Part shown: positions 1 through 12,100 of the stretch, one piece after another | How positions within the stretch are numbered: the first letter of the stretch is position 1 | Layout of the letters: the number at the start of each line of letters is the position of its first letter | NCBI GenBank assembly: GCA_022605955.1 | Contig: JAKCOZ010000012.1 | Coordinates: 20,245,015-20,309,014, forward strand | DNA from: Rallus limicola | Lineage: Eukaryota; Chordata; Aves; Gruiformes; Rallidae | Length of the DNA: 64,000 nt | Direction: 5' to 3' | Notes under the pieces: model-generated | Told to the model about the DNA's origin: nothing | The model's database searches: none | Seen by the model: the letters and a program-made list of their open reading frames with translations, nothing else | Made by a program: the position numbers and the translations under genes

Positions 1-53
1 CCTCATTGTCTAATATAACCAGGGAAAAGAAGTAGCAGTTAAGATTTTCTCAC

Positions 54-179
54 CTCTACTAGATTCATCAGATGTAGGAAAAATTCCTGTGCGTCTTGTT
101 GTCTATTAGACGAAAATTCTGGGTGGCCTTTACTTATAAAAGCCTTAAACATTCGGGGGGATATTCCATTGTGTTGAGG
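54..179 (-). CDS. USP13: USP13 exon 11 (last in window)
   Basis: Residues 414-455 (126 nt): [15 protein letters not shown], then [19 protein letters not shown] and MNLVE. The QQDAQEFF motif is a USP-family signature near the catalytic cleft. Acceptor TATTTAG, donor GTGAGA. The gene continues beyond the left edge. Confidence 0.96.
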
Positions 180-3100
180 CTAAATAAAAAAAAGAGAAAC
201 CTTTTAGAGAGGAATTTTATTCATTCCAGGTCCAAGTATCCCAAAGTAGGTCCACTAGATCTATGTATGGCCTATTTCTGCCACTGAAGAAAAAATTGTT
301 TCCTTTCATTCTGCTTTTCTATTTTAATAAAAAAGGAAAGGGTCCTGAAAACTGATTTGGGGGTTTCATAATATATTTTAGGAAATAGTTCCTACATTGT
401 TCACTGTCTGATATTTCAATGGCATTTACAGTTTAAAAAAAGATTACTGAAGATTTGCTAAAGATCAATAGTTTTCAAAAAGGATAAATGTCTACACTGT
501 TGTCTAACATTTGACATCCCTTTCAGGCCCTTGTTCCACCAAAAATTATGTGGGCATTAAAACAGCTAGCAGCTTTATTCAGGACAAAACCTTTCCAGGG
601 ATCTCTACAGAATGAAGCAGAGTACAACTAATGCATGCAGCATGCATTCCTAGATGGGTTTTCAAGAACAGACATGCATTTGCAGTTTGCAGGAGGTGGT
701 CACGTTGAAGGACCATAACATATTACCTTTAGCCATTCAGTTACATCAGTAGGAAACTAATCTCAAATCACAAAGTCTCTAGCTTCCAAGAGAGTCCTAG
801 TTTTGACTTTCTCACTTTGTGTCACTTTAAGAAGCCTCCCCAACCACCCCAAATTGCAATCTTAAGACAACACTAGTTATTCTTTTTTTCCGTAACACTT
901 TTGACATGATCAGAAACTTTTACTCTGATTTTCCCTCATCCTCCACAAGACCAAATAATTTTCCATTAAATTCAAGCAAAAGTAAATATTTTGGGATATG
1001 TCAACCAATCTCAGTCTTTTCTAAAGTTGTGCTATCATACAACATGAAAAAGAAGGAAAAAGCATGAAATGGAAGGCATAAAGAACACGCACTAAAAGAG
1101 AAAAAATTTATTCTTGGTTTCACCAGGGTCAGGTATTCTTAGACCCATTGAAATCTAAAGCAGATTCTCAATTTTAATGCCTTTTCAATTTCTGGCAGTA
1201 CACCAGCAACCACATTAGGCTAAGATGCTCTTTAAACGCTCTTGTAAAGAGATGGTCTCAGTATTGCTTGAGCACAGAGATGTTCTAGGGATTTCTGAAT
1301 CTTCAGTGTCCTCAACTGCCTTTCAAAGCTTGGACTGGGGAAAGAAATGCATGAACAAGTTCAAATTACTATATACCTGGTTTTTTTCTACATCAGAAGA
1401 AAGAATATGGCAAGGTGGCATATTTACCCTGATGTATTATGTAATGAGTTTGGAGTTGTTCTATCTATACACTTTGTACTCTGCCATTTGAGCAGAGATA
1501 AGAGAAATAGTCCATGTGTAACAATCTATTTAAAAGGATCAGATCTTGCCCTCTAAACCTCAAGGGCAAGAAAAATAACAGAAGAAATGGCAAAGCTCTA
1601 AACAGAAAACCAAGTCCTAGCTGATGACCCTTTTAGGCTTTCAGCCTGGTTTTAATGTTAAAATGGGTCCAAGAAAACTGCTGCCAGTTCCAGACTAAAT
1701 TCCTGTGCTGAAAAATTTTAACTCCACAGTACCATGAATATTTATAGAATACCTAGCATACTTTCCCCATCAACAGTTGCAGAACAGTTTAGCTAAATAT
1801 AGACTGTGCTGGACCACTGCAGATCTCATATGAATGCTTTTACAGGGAACTGCTCCCAGAAACTTTGGATGAATTCCAAAGACCCAGAAAGCTAGAGAAC
1901 TTCTTTGCATGTAGGAGGGGGAAAAAAAAAAAAGTAAAAGAATGAAAACTAAATGAATAATTGATTTTGTAGACACAAAGCAGAAGCACTTGAAAACCCT
2001 GAAGACCTAAATTTCTGTGCAATTAGGTTTATTATAAACATCAGTACAACTCTCTGGATGACAAAACACTACCTGTATGTACACTGCTATTACTGGAGAG
2101 GAGAAAACCAAGCAAAAAACCACCAACACACCCCCAAATCAACAAAACACACTGAGTGAATGGAAATCATATCTATACTTGATTTTTTTTTTCTAATAAA
2201 TCTTCACTACAAAGAAGGAAAGCAGTAAAAGCTCTTTGAAATCCTAATACATGCTACGAATTGCTTGATAAGGAAGTCATCTGAATGCATGTAACTACTA
2301 CTTTGTTTAGCTGAACTTATGAGCAATACAAGCACTGATAATGCCTGGAGCTGGCTACTGCTACCTGACAAGGTTTTATACCATCTGTCATTAAAATGTT
2401 CTCAATGCTAGTAGCAGCTCCTGGGCTAAATGTGAAGATACAGCTTTATTCACTACACTTCCAGCACGTTACTCTTCACTTATTTCCAGGATGCATTTAA
2501 AAACCAGGTCCTTCAGTATCATAATTTCATGTGAGGAGTCTGATGAAATCTACTCCACTGTTCCTTAGTCACAACAAGGCACTGGTAAGTTTTAAGCATT
2601 ATTTAAAAGAAACAAGCAGGATTCATTTGTTGGTCCAAAACCTTGAGTAGCTACTTTTCAAAGCATTTATTTAGGTGATGTAGGACTTTCAGATCACACA
2701 AAATTACTCTATGTCAGATGCTCTATCTTTGTTCAAAATCCCCCTGGCATTCTGATTTCAGGAGGAGAAACTCCTCTATCAATAACTGATAGATGAAGGT
2801 AGAGGAAGATATGTTTCCATAGAAACTGTCCCCATGCTTGACTTCTACAGTGTATAAAACTACAAGCTGGTATTAGAGATTCATTCTCCATAAATACAAC
2901 TTTATTCTACAGATAGAATGTTTCAGTATTGGTCACTACTTGACCTTTCATTTCTAAATATCCCCATCCATGGAGTCTGTAGTTGGACTCCACATGATGC
3001 TTGGGGTCACAATCACAGAGGCCAGAAAGGACATATTCTAGGTCCAGTTTTCCCAGAATCACTCTAAACAACATTTCAAGGTAGATGGTTTGAATGGTAA

Positions 3101-6100
3101 AGAAAATACAAAATAACAGATCCACATGGGCAGATAACACTGTCACAGTAACTAATATTTTGCTTAAGACAGCTGTTAATTGGATGACGCTAAGGAAAAC
3201 AAAGACAATTCCAAAAGCAGCAGAGTTTGGCAGTAAGGCAAAATCTGAACTAATCTCACTCTCCAAAGGCTGATGGAAACTTAAACCAATTTACAAAGAG
3301 AAGTTTCCCTCTCAACTAACCTACTGACAGCTTTTCTTCATAAAAGCAACGAAGAACAAGTAAAAAGATACACCAGTGAATCAGGCAGTTCCTATGAACA
3401 TTATTAATACAAATAGATCAGTCAGAGCTTTGTCAAAAGGCATCCTTACTGCTAAAGCCACGAGACTATTGGACAAAGAATATGAAGAGGCTTTCTGATG
3501 ACTGTGAATGTATTCATTGCTTGGTGAGGAAAAAGCACAGACAGATGAAGACACAAGTTTATGGATGTTACAATGCCAACCCATCTTAATGATTTTTGCA
3601 GCATAAGAGAAACATGCAACTTTCATGTTGCAGAAGTAAAACACAAAGGCACTAGGAAGATTAGTTCTTGAAGCTAGATACTAGCTGGCTATTGTGAGCT
3701 GAGTATCTGGTTTACTGCAAAATTACTGCAAATTACAGAGAAAATAAAAGGATGGGCACCCACCAGTAACACTCACTATGACAGAGAAATAAAATTCTGT
3801 ATTCTATAAACGTGGGAAAAGGGATTATTTCATCCTCCAATTCCACTCTCCTTTGTGTATAGCATGCTAGCAATACAGTTCTTGGTCCCCAGTATACCTT
3901 TGTTCTGAAAATGCCTATTCCAAGAAAGCTGATTCCAAGGCTTTTTTTCTATTGTGAATGACTATCAATCAGGATATACACATTTCTTCCCCCAGCTTGT
4001 CCAGAAATTCAAGTTTCAACTTATATCCAAAACTATGTATACCCCTGTGTTTCCAGGATAGATTCCACCGGCACAGACATGTTTCTACATGAATTCTACA
4101 CCATGAAATACTTTAATAAAACCCCAGGGGGCATGGGTCTGCGTGGGTCCTCCTTCATCTACGCGAAAGCCTCTGGCACCACTTGTCTTGCATTACCTAG
4201 ATGGCTTCTCCTGAAATCAGATGGAACACTGTCACATGCTTCCTAGAAACCATTCTTGAGCTCTTTACACTACTTTCTGAAATTTAAAGAGGGCTAGAAG
4301 CTTTTTTCCAAATACTCAAGACTTTCTGGATAGCCACTTTTTTTTTTTCCTCCTCAGAGAAGATAAACGTATTTTGCACTCATCACTGGCATAGCAGAAT
4401 ACTTTATTAGCAGAACCAATGGTTGTTTTAATGCTTTGCACAAATAACCCCTGACTAATATATTCCTGACTAGAACCCTACACATTCCACCTTGCTAAGC
4501 ATCCCATGCTGGATCCACACATGTTCCTCAGTGCCCGGCACCTGTTCCCTTTTCTCGGGATATCACTTTTACCTAGTTACCAGGCTGTACAAACTCAATC
4601 AAATACCTTGTGTTCTTCTTTCATCACCTGCTCAATAAGCTCAGATTTCATGGGTGGCTTAGAGTACTGGCCTGAAAGGAGGCCATGTCCCAGTTTAGCC
4701 CTGTAGGGAAGAAAATGGCAGGGTAGAAATATGTGAGAAAAACAGAACAGATGATTTTTATTCCAAGCAAAAAGAGAAATTTACTGCCTTTGACAACACA
4801 GATAAACATCATTACCTGGAACTAAGCAGGCAGATTTTCCCATCCTACCTTGAGCCATATCTCATTTTGAAGCCCAAGCAGACATGTTTTTTAGCCCTTG
4901 CATTAAATTATTTAGATTCTATTTAACTTAACCAAGTAAAACATTGAGTGCCACTTACATCTGAGTGTTGAAATCTTGTGTTGGATCAAGAGGAGAGTAG
5001 TCAAATATTCGTGGAAGGTTTCCCACATACCTGGGCATCAAGAACAGAGCATAAACATTGAAATATTGCAGCTAGATTTACTCAAGGACTTCCTAACAGA
5101 TGATACATTAGCAGGCTTCCTCTGTGCTAACAGATCAAATTTTGCATCATAACAATGATTTAATCTATCCCCAGTGAGTGCTTCTGTCATGGAAGAATAA
5201 TAGTTTAAAAATTAGGAATTAGACATTTAAGTTTTGCTTAGAAGCTTGTAGTTACAAAGGATATGGCAGTTCTGTTCATCTGGAATTTAAATTCTGTTCC
5301 TTGATCTCGAAATAGCTGTAGGATGGTATTTCCCAAAACTGTAGAGCTGTAGGATGGTATTTCCCAAAACTGTAGAGCTGTAGGTTGAAGTCTAGTGTAC
5401 TTTTCTACTCCAACATCACCAAAGAATTTCCATATTTGTCTCAGGACCAAAACAGATAAAAAGAATGTTTCTATTGATTTTCTTCAGAGAAACAAATGAT
5501 AAAGTCTTGACAATAAACACTCAGGTATACGTTGTGCTAGATAGTTTATTGGAAAGTGAAGCATTTAGTAGCACACTGAGCACTGCTTCCCTTGAGCACA
5601 AGGAAAAGCAGGCTAGGTAGAAATGTCCATGAGGAAAGAGCAGATCTAGTGTCCCTTTCATCAAAAGTATTAACAAAGTAGTGGAAATTTAAGTAATGCA
5701 GGTACTCCTGGACCATGCTGTGGAAAACAACCTCCCTTATAAAGTCCATTCTGATACTTTTTGAAAATTGATGTAAAAAAGCTGGCACCTACTGAACCTA
5801 CAGACTGTATGCCATCTGGCTAACAAAGTAAACACACACAAGGTTTTTACCTCTTCTCCTCCAGAAGGCAATTGCTACGTGAAATCCTGGAAAGTTTTCC
5901 AAAATCTAAAAGCCTTTCTTCCAGCACACACACACACACTACTACTGATGTGGAATTAAAGAGTGCTCTGAATTTTATCACAAATCATAGACTAGCCTTT
6001 ATAAAAAAGCTTCTTTCTTTGGAGTGATGTGTTCAGTTTTTATCAGTCAGGAATATTTCACTTTCTTCTGTTGTGTTTTTGTCCTTTTTTTAATTTTTCA

Positions 6101-9100
6101 GTGGACAAATATGCTCACACTATCCTGTTCATTAAATGAGATTTTTTTTTTTTAGGTAAGAATTTTAATTAAAAATGCCTGTGATAGTTTCCCTCTTCTT
6201 AGTGAGACATATATATAAAAGGTATTTTTCCTTTTCACTAGCATGGATCAATGTTAACATGTTTCTTCCAGTTCAGTTTTTTGCACAAATAACAATGGAA
6301 CAATAGAATGATTCCTGCAGCTATAAAAAGGCATGTGTCAGCACAAAACCCCCTCACATGATGCTGATGATACTGAGATAAACAGGGACATGCATGTGTG
6401 CATATGAAAAGCAGCACAGAGCAATCATGATTGCAAGGTGGTATATGATTTCCCACCACTGAAGCTAAGTAAGTTCTGATTTCAAAGGCAGATCATGCTT
6501 TTGTGTTCCAAGCTTTTCCAGAACAGAAAAATAAAATCACTAAATCCTCTAAGCAGCCACTGAACTGACAGAGACCTATCAGTAGGTGAGACAAAATATC
6601 ATTTTGCTTAGGTAAACAAGACTGAGGAGTGCAGCAACTAGTGACAAAGACTAGTTCAAAGCTACTTACGCTCTCTGGAACTCCGGGATGGTGAAAATGG
6701 CTTGCATGACAGCATTGAGGTAGCAGCTATTTCCCAGGTTCTTCATGCCAGTGTATCCTGGGCCATACATGGGCTTGAGTTTCACGCCAGCTTCCTGAAT
6801 CACTTCCCATTCAGAGACTCTTGGTTTTATATCATTATCTCTTAACCCATTCTCTGTCTGAAAGCAACAATATGTTTTTTCAATCTGTTTAAGTTCTACA
6901 ATAACTATGCTGTTGCAATCACCATCACCAACTTTGTGATCTGAACTCTAGAAATGAGCCAAACCAATGGCTAATGTCAGGCAAATCCCACTCATAGAGG
7001 AGAAGATCATGGATTAGCAGCTTGCTCTTCCAATATACTTCTTTGCTCTTTAGTACAGACCACAGGCTCTTTGAGTGCTCCTAGTTGTGACCTCAACCCC
7101 AGCTAGGAGCTTGCTGTAATCTCTCAGGGCTGTAACTTCAAGCCTCAGCATAAAAAAGCACTGCATATTTTCAGGTTTCATATTCCATTTGTAATGAGTA
7201 GGAATTGCTGCTGCTGTAGAAACTGATCCTAGCAAATAAACCAGATTAAAAGCTGCAGATCCAAGAACTTTGCCCTTCTTTCAAAATGGAAAAGCTAACA
7301 TTTATGATGCTGACGTTTCTCCCTTTCGTGACTCAGTTTTCAGCTTGTAGGTACAGGTCACTACAGTGTTATTTACTGCTAGCTCTACTCTGCCACTTTG
7401 CTAAATATTTCAGACTAGTCTGAAAATGTGTGGCAAGACCTTTGCAACAGCTGAGACTAAGTTTTCAAGGTTGCAGAGAAAAGTCAGTTTTCCAGAAAGA
7501 CCACTGAATAAAAGAGTATTTTAATTCATAATGCTGCAAGAAAATAATATACCAAAAACATTATTGGTACCACGAAGGCTTTTGAAATGGCACTTGAACT
7601 CTTCTCTGTCATTTTAGAATTATTAATAGTTTTATCTCCACTTGGACAATGAAATACACTAAACCAACATGAGATTTGTCCATTTTTAAGATTTTTCATG
7701 TTGACATTCTTAAGTTACTATGTTATATGCTTGAGTGAATGGGAAAAAAATACAAACACATACAAAAAAACTCAAAAACCCCCACACTTGCCTTCATAAT
7801 CATATTCCATTCACTTCTTACATCATTTAAAGAGAATTGGAGTCAATATCCACTAAAATACAAGTTATGAAGAGGTCTTCTCTACTAATACAGAGAACAT
7901 GTTTTGCCCCAGTCCCAAATGTACCACACTAGAGCAGGCTGTTTTCTAGATTTGAGAATGTTTGGGATTTTTTTTTCATTTTGTAACATATTTACTAACA
8001 AGATCTAAACTGAAATTTCTAACTTTGCATAGTTTCAGCCACTTTTTTACTTCCCCATTGCTTAGCTCGTTTTTCCCTCTGATTTGTGTCTGTTTACAAA
8101 TGCAATAGACTTTCTTTCACTCACTGTAATTACACATTCTTGATATTCTTCTCTAGCTGGATGTTTTTATTCTTGAAGTGTTACATTGCACATGAGAAAT
8201 GAAACATATAAACTAAAGGCTACAAGGGAACTCTTTCAGAAGGCAGCTTTTGGAATTGACAGTAATGATTCACTCATCCCAGACCTCTTGAAATAAAACA
8301 TGAAACATCAGGCTGAACTTTACAAAACTAAATACTCCCATACTATACTCATTCTTCTACTGTCTATCTCCTCCCCCCAACTAAAAAAACCAAGTAAACA
8401 ACAAACTAAATGATTTCCTACCACTTGCATCTGCAGCATATCAATTCCAAAGTGTGCCAAATGTTTTGCTATATGTGGATCTAAAACTGGCTCCTCTTCA
8501 TCAAAGGAATAGACATCTACAAAAACAGAGAGAAACAGATGAGCCATAGTATCAAACGTTATCCCTTCTTTGTTCAGCAGTGTTGCATTCTCAGTACAAG
8601 TCTGCTTACAGAAGATGCTTTATTAATATTCTCCAAGTTTGGTTATGACCAGTGGGAAAAATGGAGACACGTCCACATAGCTCAGTAAATATCTTAAATG
8701 TTCTCAATACTATTGCCTCAGCTACTCTCCTCAAGAGAAACTGCATGTCCTCACAGTATTAGAACCTAAGAATATTTATACTGATCACCGTTTTCTCCCT
8801 GTGTCCCTCCCATGTGAGAAATTTGTAGGGACAACAATGGACAGGGCAGGCAAAATTCTCCCGTATTTTGAACATGGTAACAAGAGATTCTGAATTTTTG
8901 TGGAGCTACTAGGCACATTTGGAGCTAGCCAGGAACATTAAAATTGTGGTATATAGGGCTAAGTGACTACCAGCTAACTACCATTTTAATTTCTGCTGCA
9001 GTTTAAGGAATTAACTTATTCCTTTTTCCCAGAGAGATTCAAGGGACAACTACATAATGAAGGTGAGTCCAGAGGAGGTTTCACCTACTTGAGCAAATAG

Positions 9101-12100
9101 CAGTAAAACAGCAGGCATTGTAAAAGCATATGAGGGATAAGGCATGCACTAGTAAGATTTTAAGCAGCCTTCCACTTTTTCCTCTTCTCTGGCCTCTTTG
9201 TTGGGAAGAGCTACTTCCCTGCTTTGGCCTCTACTCATACAAAAATCCAGAACTGCCCCTTTGCCAGTCTGCCTGCACTTCTCTCAGCCATGTTTTCTTC
9301 ATACCCAGAAGAGTTTCTCAAAGTGACCTTGCCCTGCATGACCAGATCTAAGCTGACAGAAGACTTAGCCAGGAGAAAGACACAACAAACTCTGAAGAGA
9401 ACAGGAATCCAGATAAAGTCACAGCACAAATATCACATCTGAAAAGTTCTCAACCTGCTCTCTCCTGGCATTTACAGACCCTGGCTATGGCTTAGCCCAT
9501 AACCTATGTAAGACTTTAACAAAGAGGTCAGCTAGTACCAAACCCACACTTAAATGATAAAGGTTAGACAAGACCTTAAAGATATAATGTAACTTTTAAA
9601 ATTTACCAGCCCTATAAAACCCATCAAATCTTAATGCAGAAAATTGTACTTTTGAGTCATGCTGTCAGCTGCTGATTAGCCACCAGATCCTCTATTAGCA
9701 TTGGTCCTGATGACCTCTCTGGCATGCATGTGGCTATAGCTGCCCATCTGCTGGAATTCCACTGTATTAGCAAGTGGGCCCAAGACGACATGACTGTTCA
9801 TCCACACACAAGAGATCACAACATTCCCATAGTCTTCTAGTGAGATCACAGCATGGACAGAAGATCCCATAAAGTTCAAACACCTAATGGAGTGAAATGA
9901 CACATCAGCTGATCTTGGGTGACTACTTTCAGAGTGGAAGCTTTGATTTTTTTTTTTTTTCCTCAGCTTTGGCAACAGAAGAGAGTGCAGCCATCTGGGA
10001 CTACTGATCCAGAGCAGCAGAAATAGAACCCAAGACACATTAATCTTTGCTCAAGCCCAACTCTTGTGTCATCTACCTTAGTACTTTCTGTTGTGTAGCC
10101 AACTTAAGTTCATGGGGAAGAGATGAAATTCACTTAGTTAAGAAAACCAAAGCCAAAACAACCACACCCCCCCCCAAAAAAAAATAAAGTGGCAAGTCAA
10201 AGAAAGAAGAAGAAAGTCCCCAGCCACAGGTCTGTAGTGCTACCATACTGACTGGTAGATGAGGAATGTAGACAAGTCAGCAAATGTGACAAAAGCTGGT
10301 ATCATTAGAGTGAGAAAGGAAGAAACGAGAGGAATATAAGGAGAGAAAAAATACACAAAAAAAAAAAAATCAAGAAAAAATCTGAGACAGACAACACAAT
10401 ATTATTAAACAGAGAATAATAATTATTATTCATATTATAGTAAGAAAACAAAAGAGAAAGTGCTACCTGTACTTTCTTTTCTTCCACAGCTCAAGATTTC
10501 CACCTGTTCTGGCTGTGTAGTTATCACTCTCTCCTACTTAAAAGGTAACAGGCAATGGCAACATTGTCTCTTAAGAAACAAGTTGCACATGATCCCCCAA
10601 AGTACTATCTGACAATTGCTGAGATTGGCATCCACAAAACAACTCATTCAAATACCTGTCAGACAAGGCTTCCTACTACCAAAACCCCATCCTCTTCCTC
10701 AAACCAGTTTCAAATGTGTTACCTCTCAGTGACTTAGAATGAAATTAATGGCACTGTCGTAGCACCGTCTGCCAAGCAGTACTCAACCTATTGAGGCAAA
10801 CAGCGTTTCTCTCTCATGCATCCTGTCCAAGGTCCAAGAGTAGAAGACAGAAATTTAATTTGATTTCTGCCCTGATCCCAGATATGTTTGTTGACAGAAT
10901 GCTACAAAATGGGGCTAGTACCCCAGAAATATTTCATAATTTCTAAAGCACAGATTTCTCCAGTAAAGACAAGGAGGTCTTCTTATTCCTTATAAGTACA
11001 CATAAAGTAAGTATCATCGGAATACTGACAACAACTCCTCTCTCTTTGTTAATGGTGTGAAAAAGGAATAAGTCATGTCAGCAGAAGGACTAATGCTTAT
11101 TACTCCTCTAACATCACCCCTTCACCTCCAGCCCAGGGAAGGAGAAACCAGATAGACTTTGCATCACAATAAGCCCCAGAGCACCTTTCTGAAGGTCATC
11201 TGTCATCCAGCCCTATCAAGAGGTTATGATTATCACTGCAATATAGATCAGAGAGAATAATTACTGAAAAGGAAACAACGGGGATGGGGGAGGGAAGAAA
11301 GCCTTTTCTAAAGGAAAACCAAGTAAACATCATCCAGAAGAGCAAAGGTCTGTGGAGAACAGCTGCTACCCCTCATTCAGAGGGAAGGATGACAGCCTGT
11401 CCTTTGTTATCCCAAAGGCGACGTAATAGGGGAAGCAGCTGATCAGTGGGAGGCAGAAGGACAGCAGCCATAAGGAAAAAAGTACTGCTGCTAAAGATGA
11501 GAAGAGGAAAAGATATTCTGTTTGGTTTTTAGATGCAGTTGAAATCTACAGCTGGGTAAATCTTAAACACCTTCAATAATTGAGAGATCTGGATAATAAT
11601 CATCCAGGACCAGGCTCATGCAAGGAAACAATATTCCATCTGGAAGAGAAAAGAATGAATTTTGCTCAATGTTTCTGTGGCACAGCTGGCTGAATCTGAC
11701 TACAGTCTCCTTCCCCTGGCACTGAATAGGGCTTAAAGATGAAAGACTCTCAACTGATGTGTGTTGAAAAAAAGGGGCTGCTCTAAAGAGCTATTTTTCA
11801 TCCATATGGTCACAAGCACTACAACATAGCACTATAATCATGTTATGTGCTCTTCTGTTTGTTGGGTTTTTTTATTTCTTCATACAGCTGCACCAAAAGA
11901 TCTCTTTACTTATGACTTTTTCAGCCTCTCGTGTTTTTACTCCATCTAATCCTCACATATAATAATTCTCTCAACAGCAATGCTGCAGAATGTCACATTC
12001 AGAGAATATGCAAACAAGGACATATCTAGAGCTTTCTTCCTCTTTCAAGATCATCAGGTGTTTTACAAAAGAGCATCACAGATGAGTGTTCATTAGACTG

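Larger units (their letters stand above)
5031..6669 (-). other. USP13: USP13 intron 8
   Basis: Contains a short 31-bp tandem repeat at 5315-5384 and a (CA)n tract near 5924-5939. Nothing else stands out. Confidence 0.85.

Noticed and set aside
2907..3266. 119-codon minus-strand frame in USP13 intron 10
   Set aside because: On the same strand as USP13 but matches no part of the family and lies between two exons that join exactly.
9676..10038. 120-codon minus-strand frame in USP13 intron 6
   Set aside because: Contains a poly-lysine run from an A tract and no recognisable domain.
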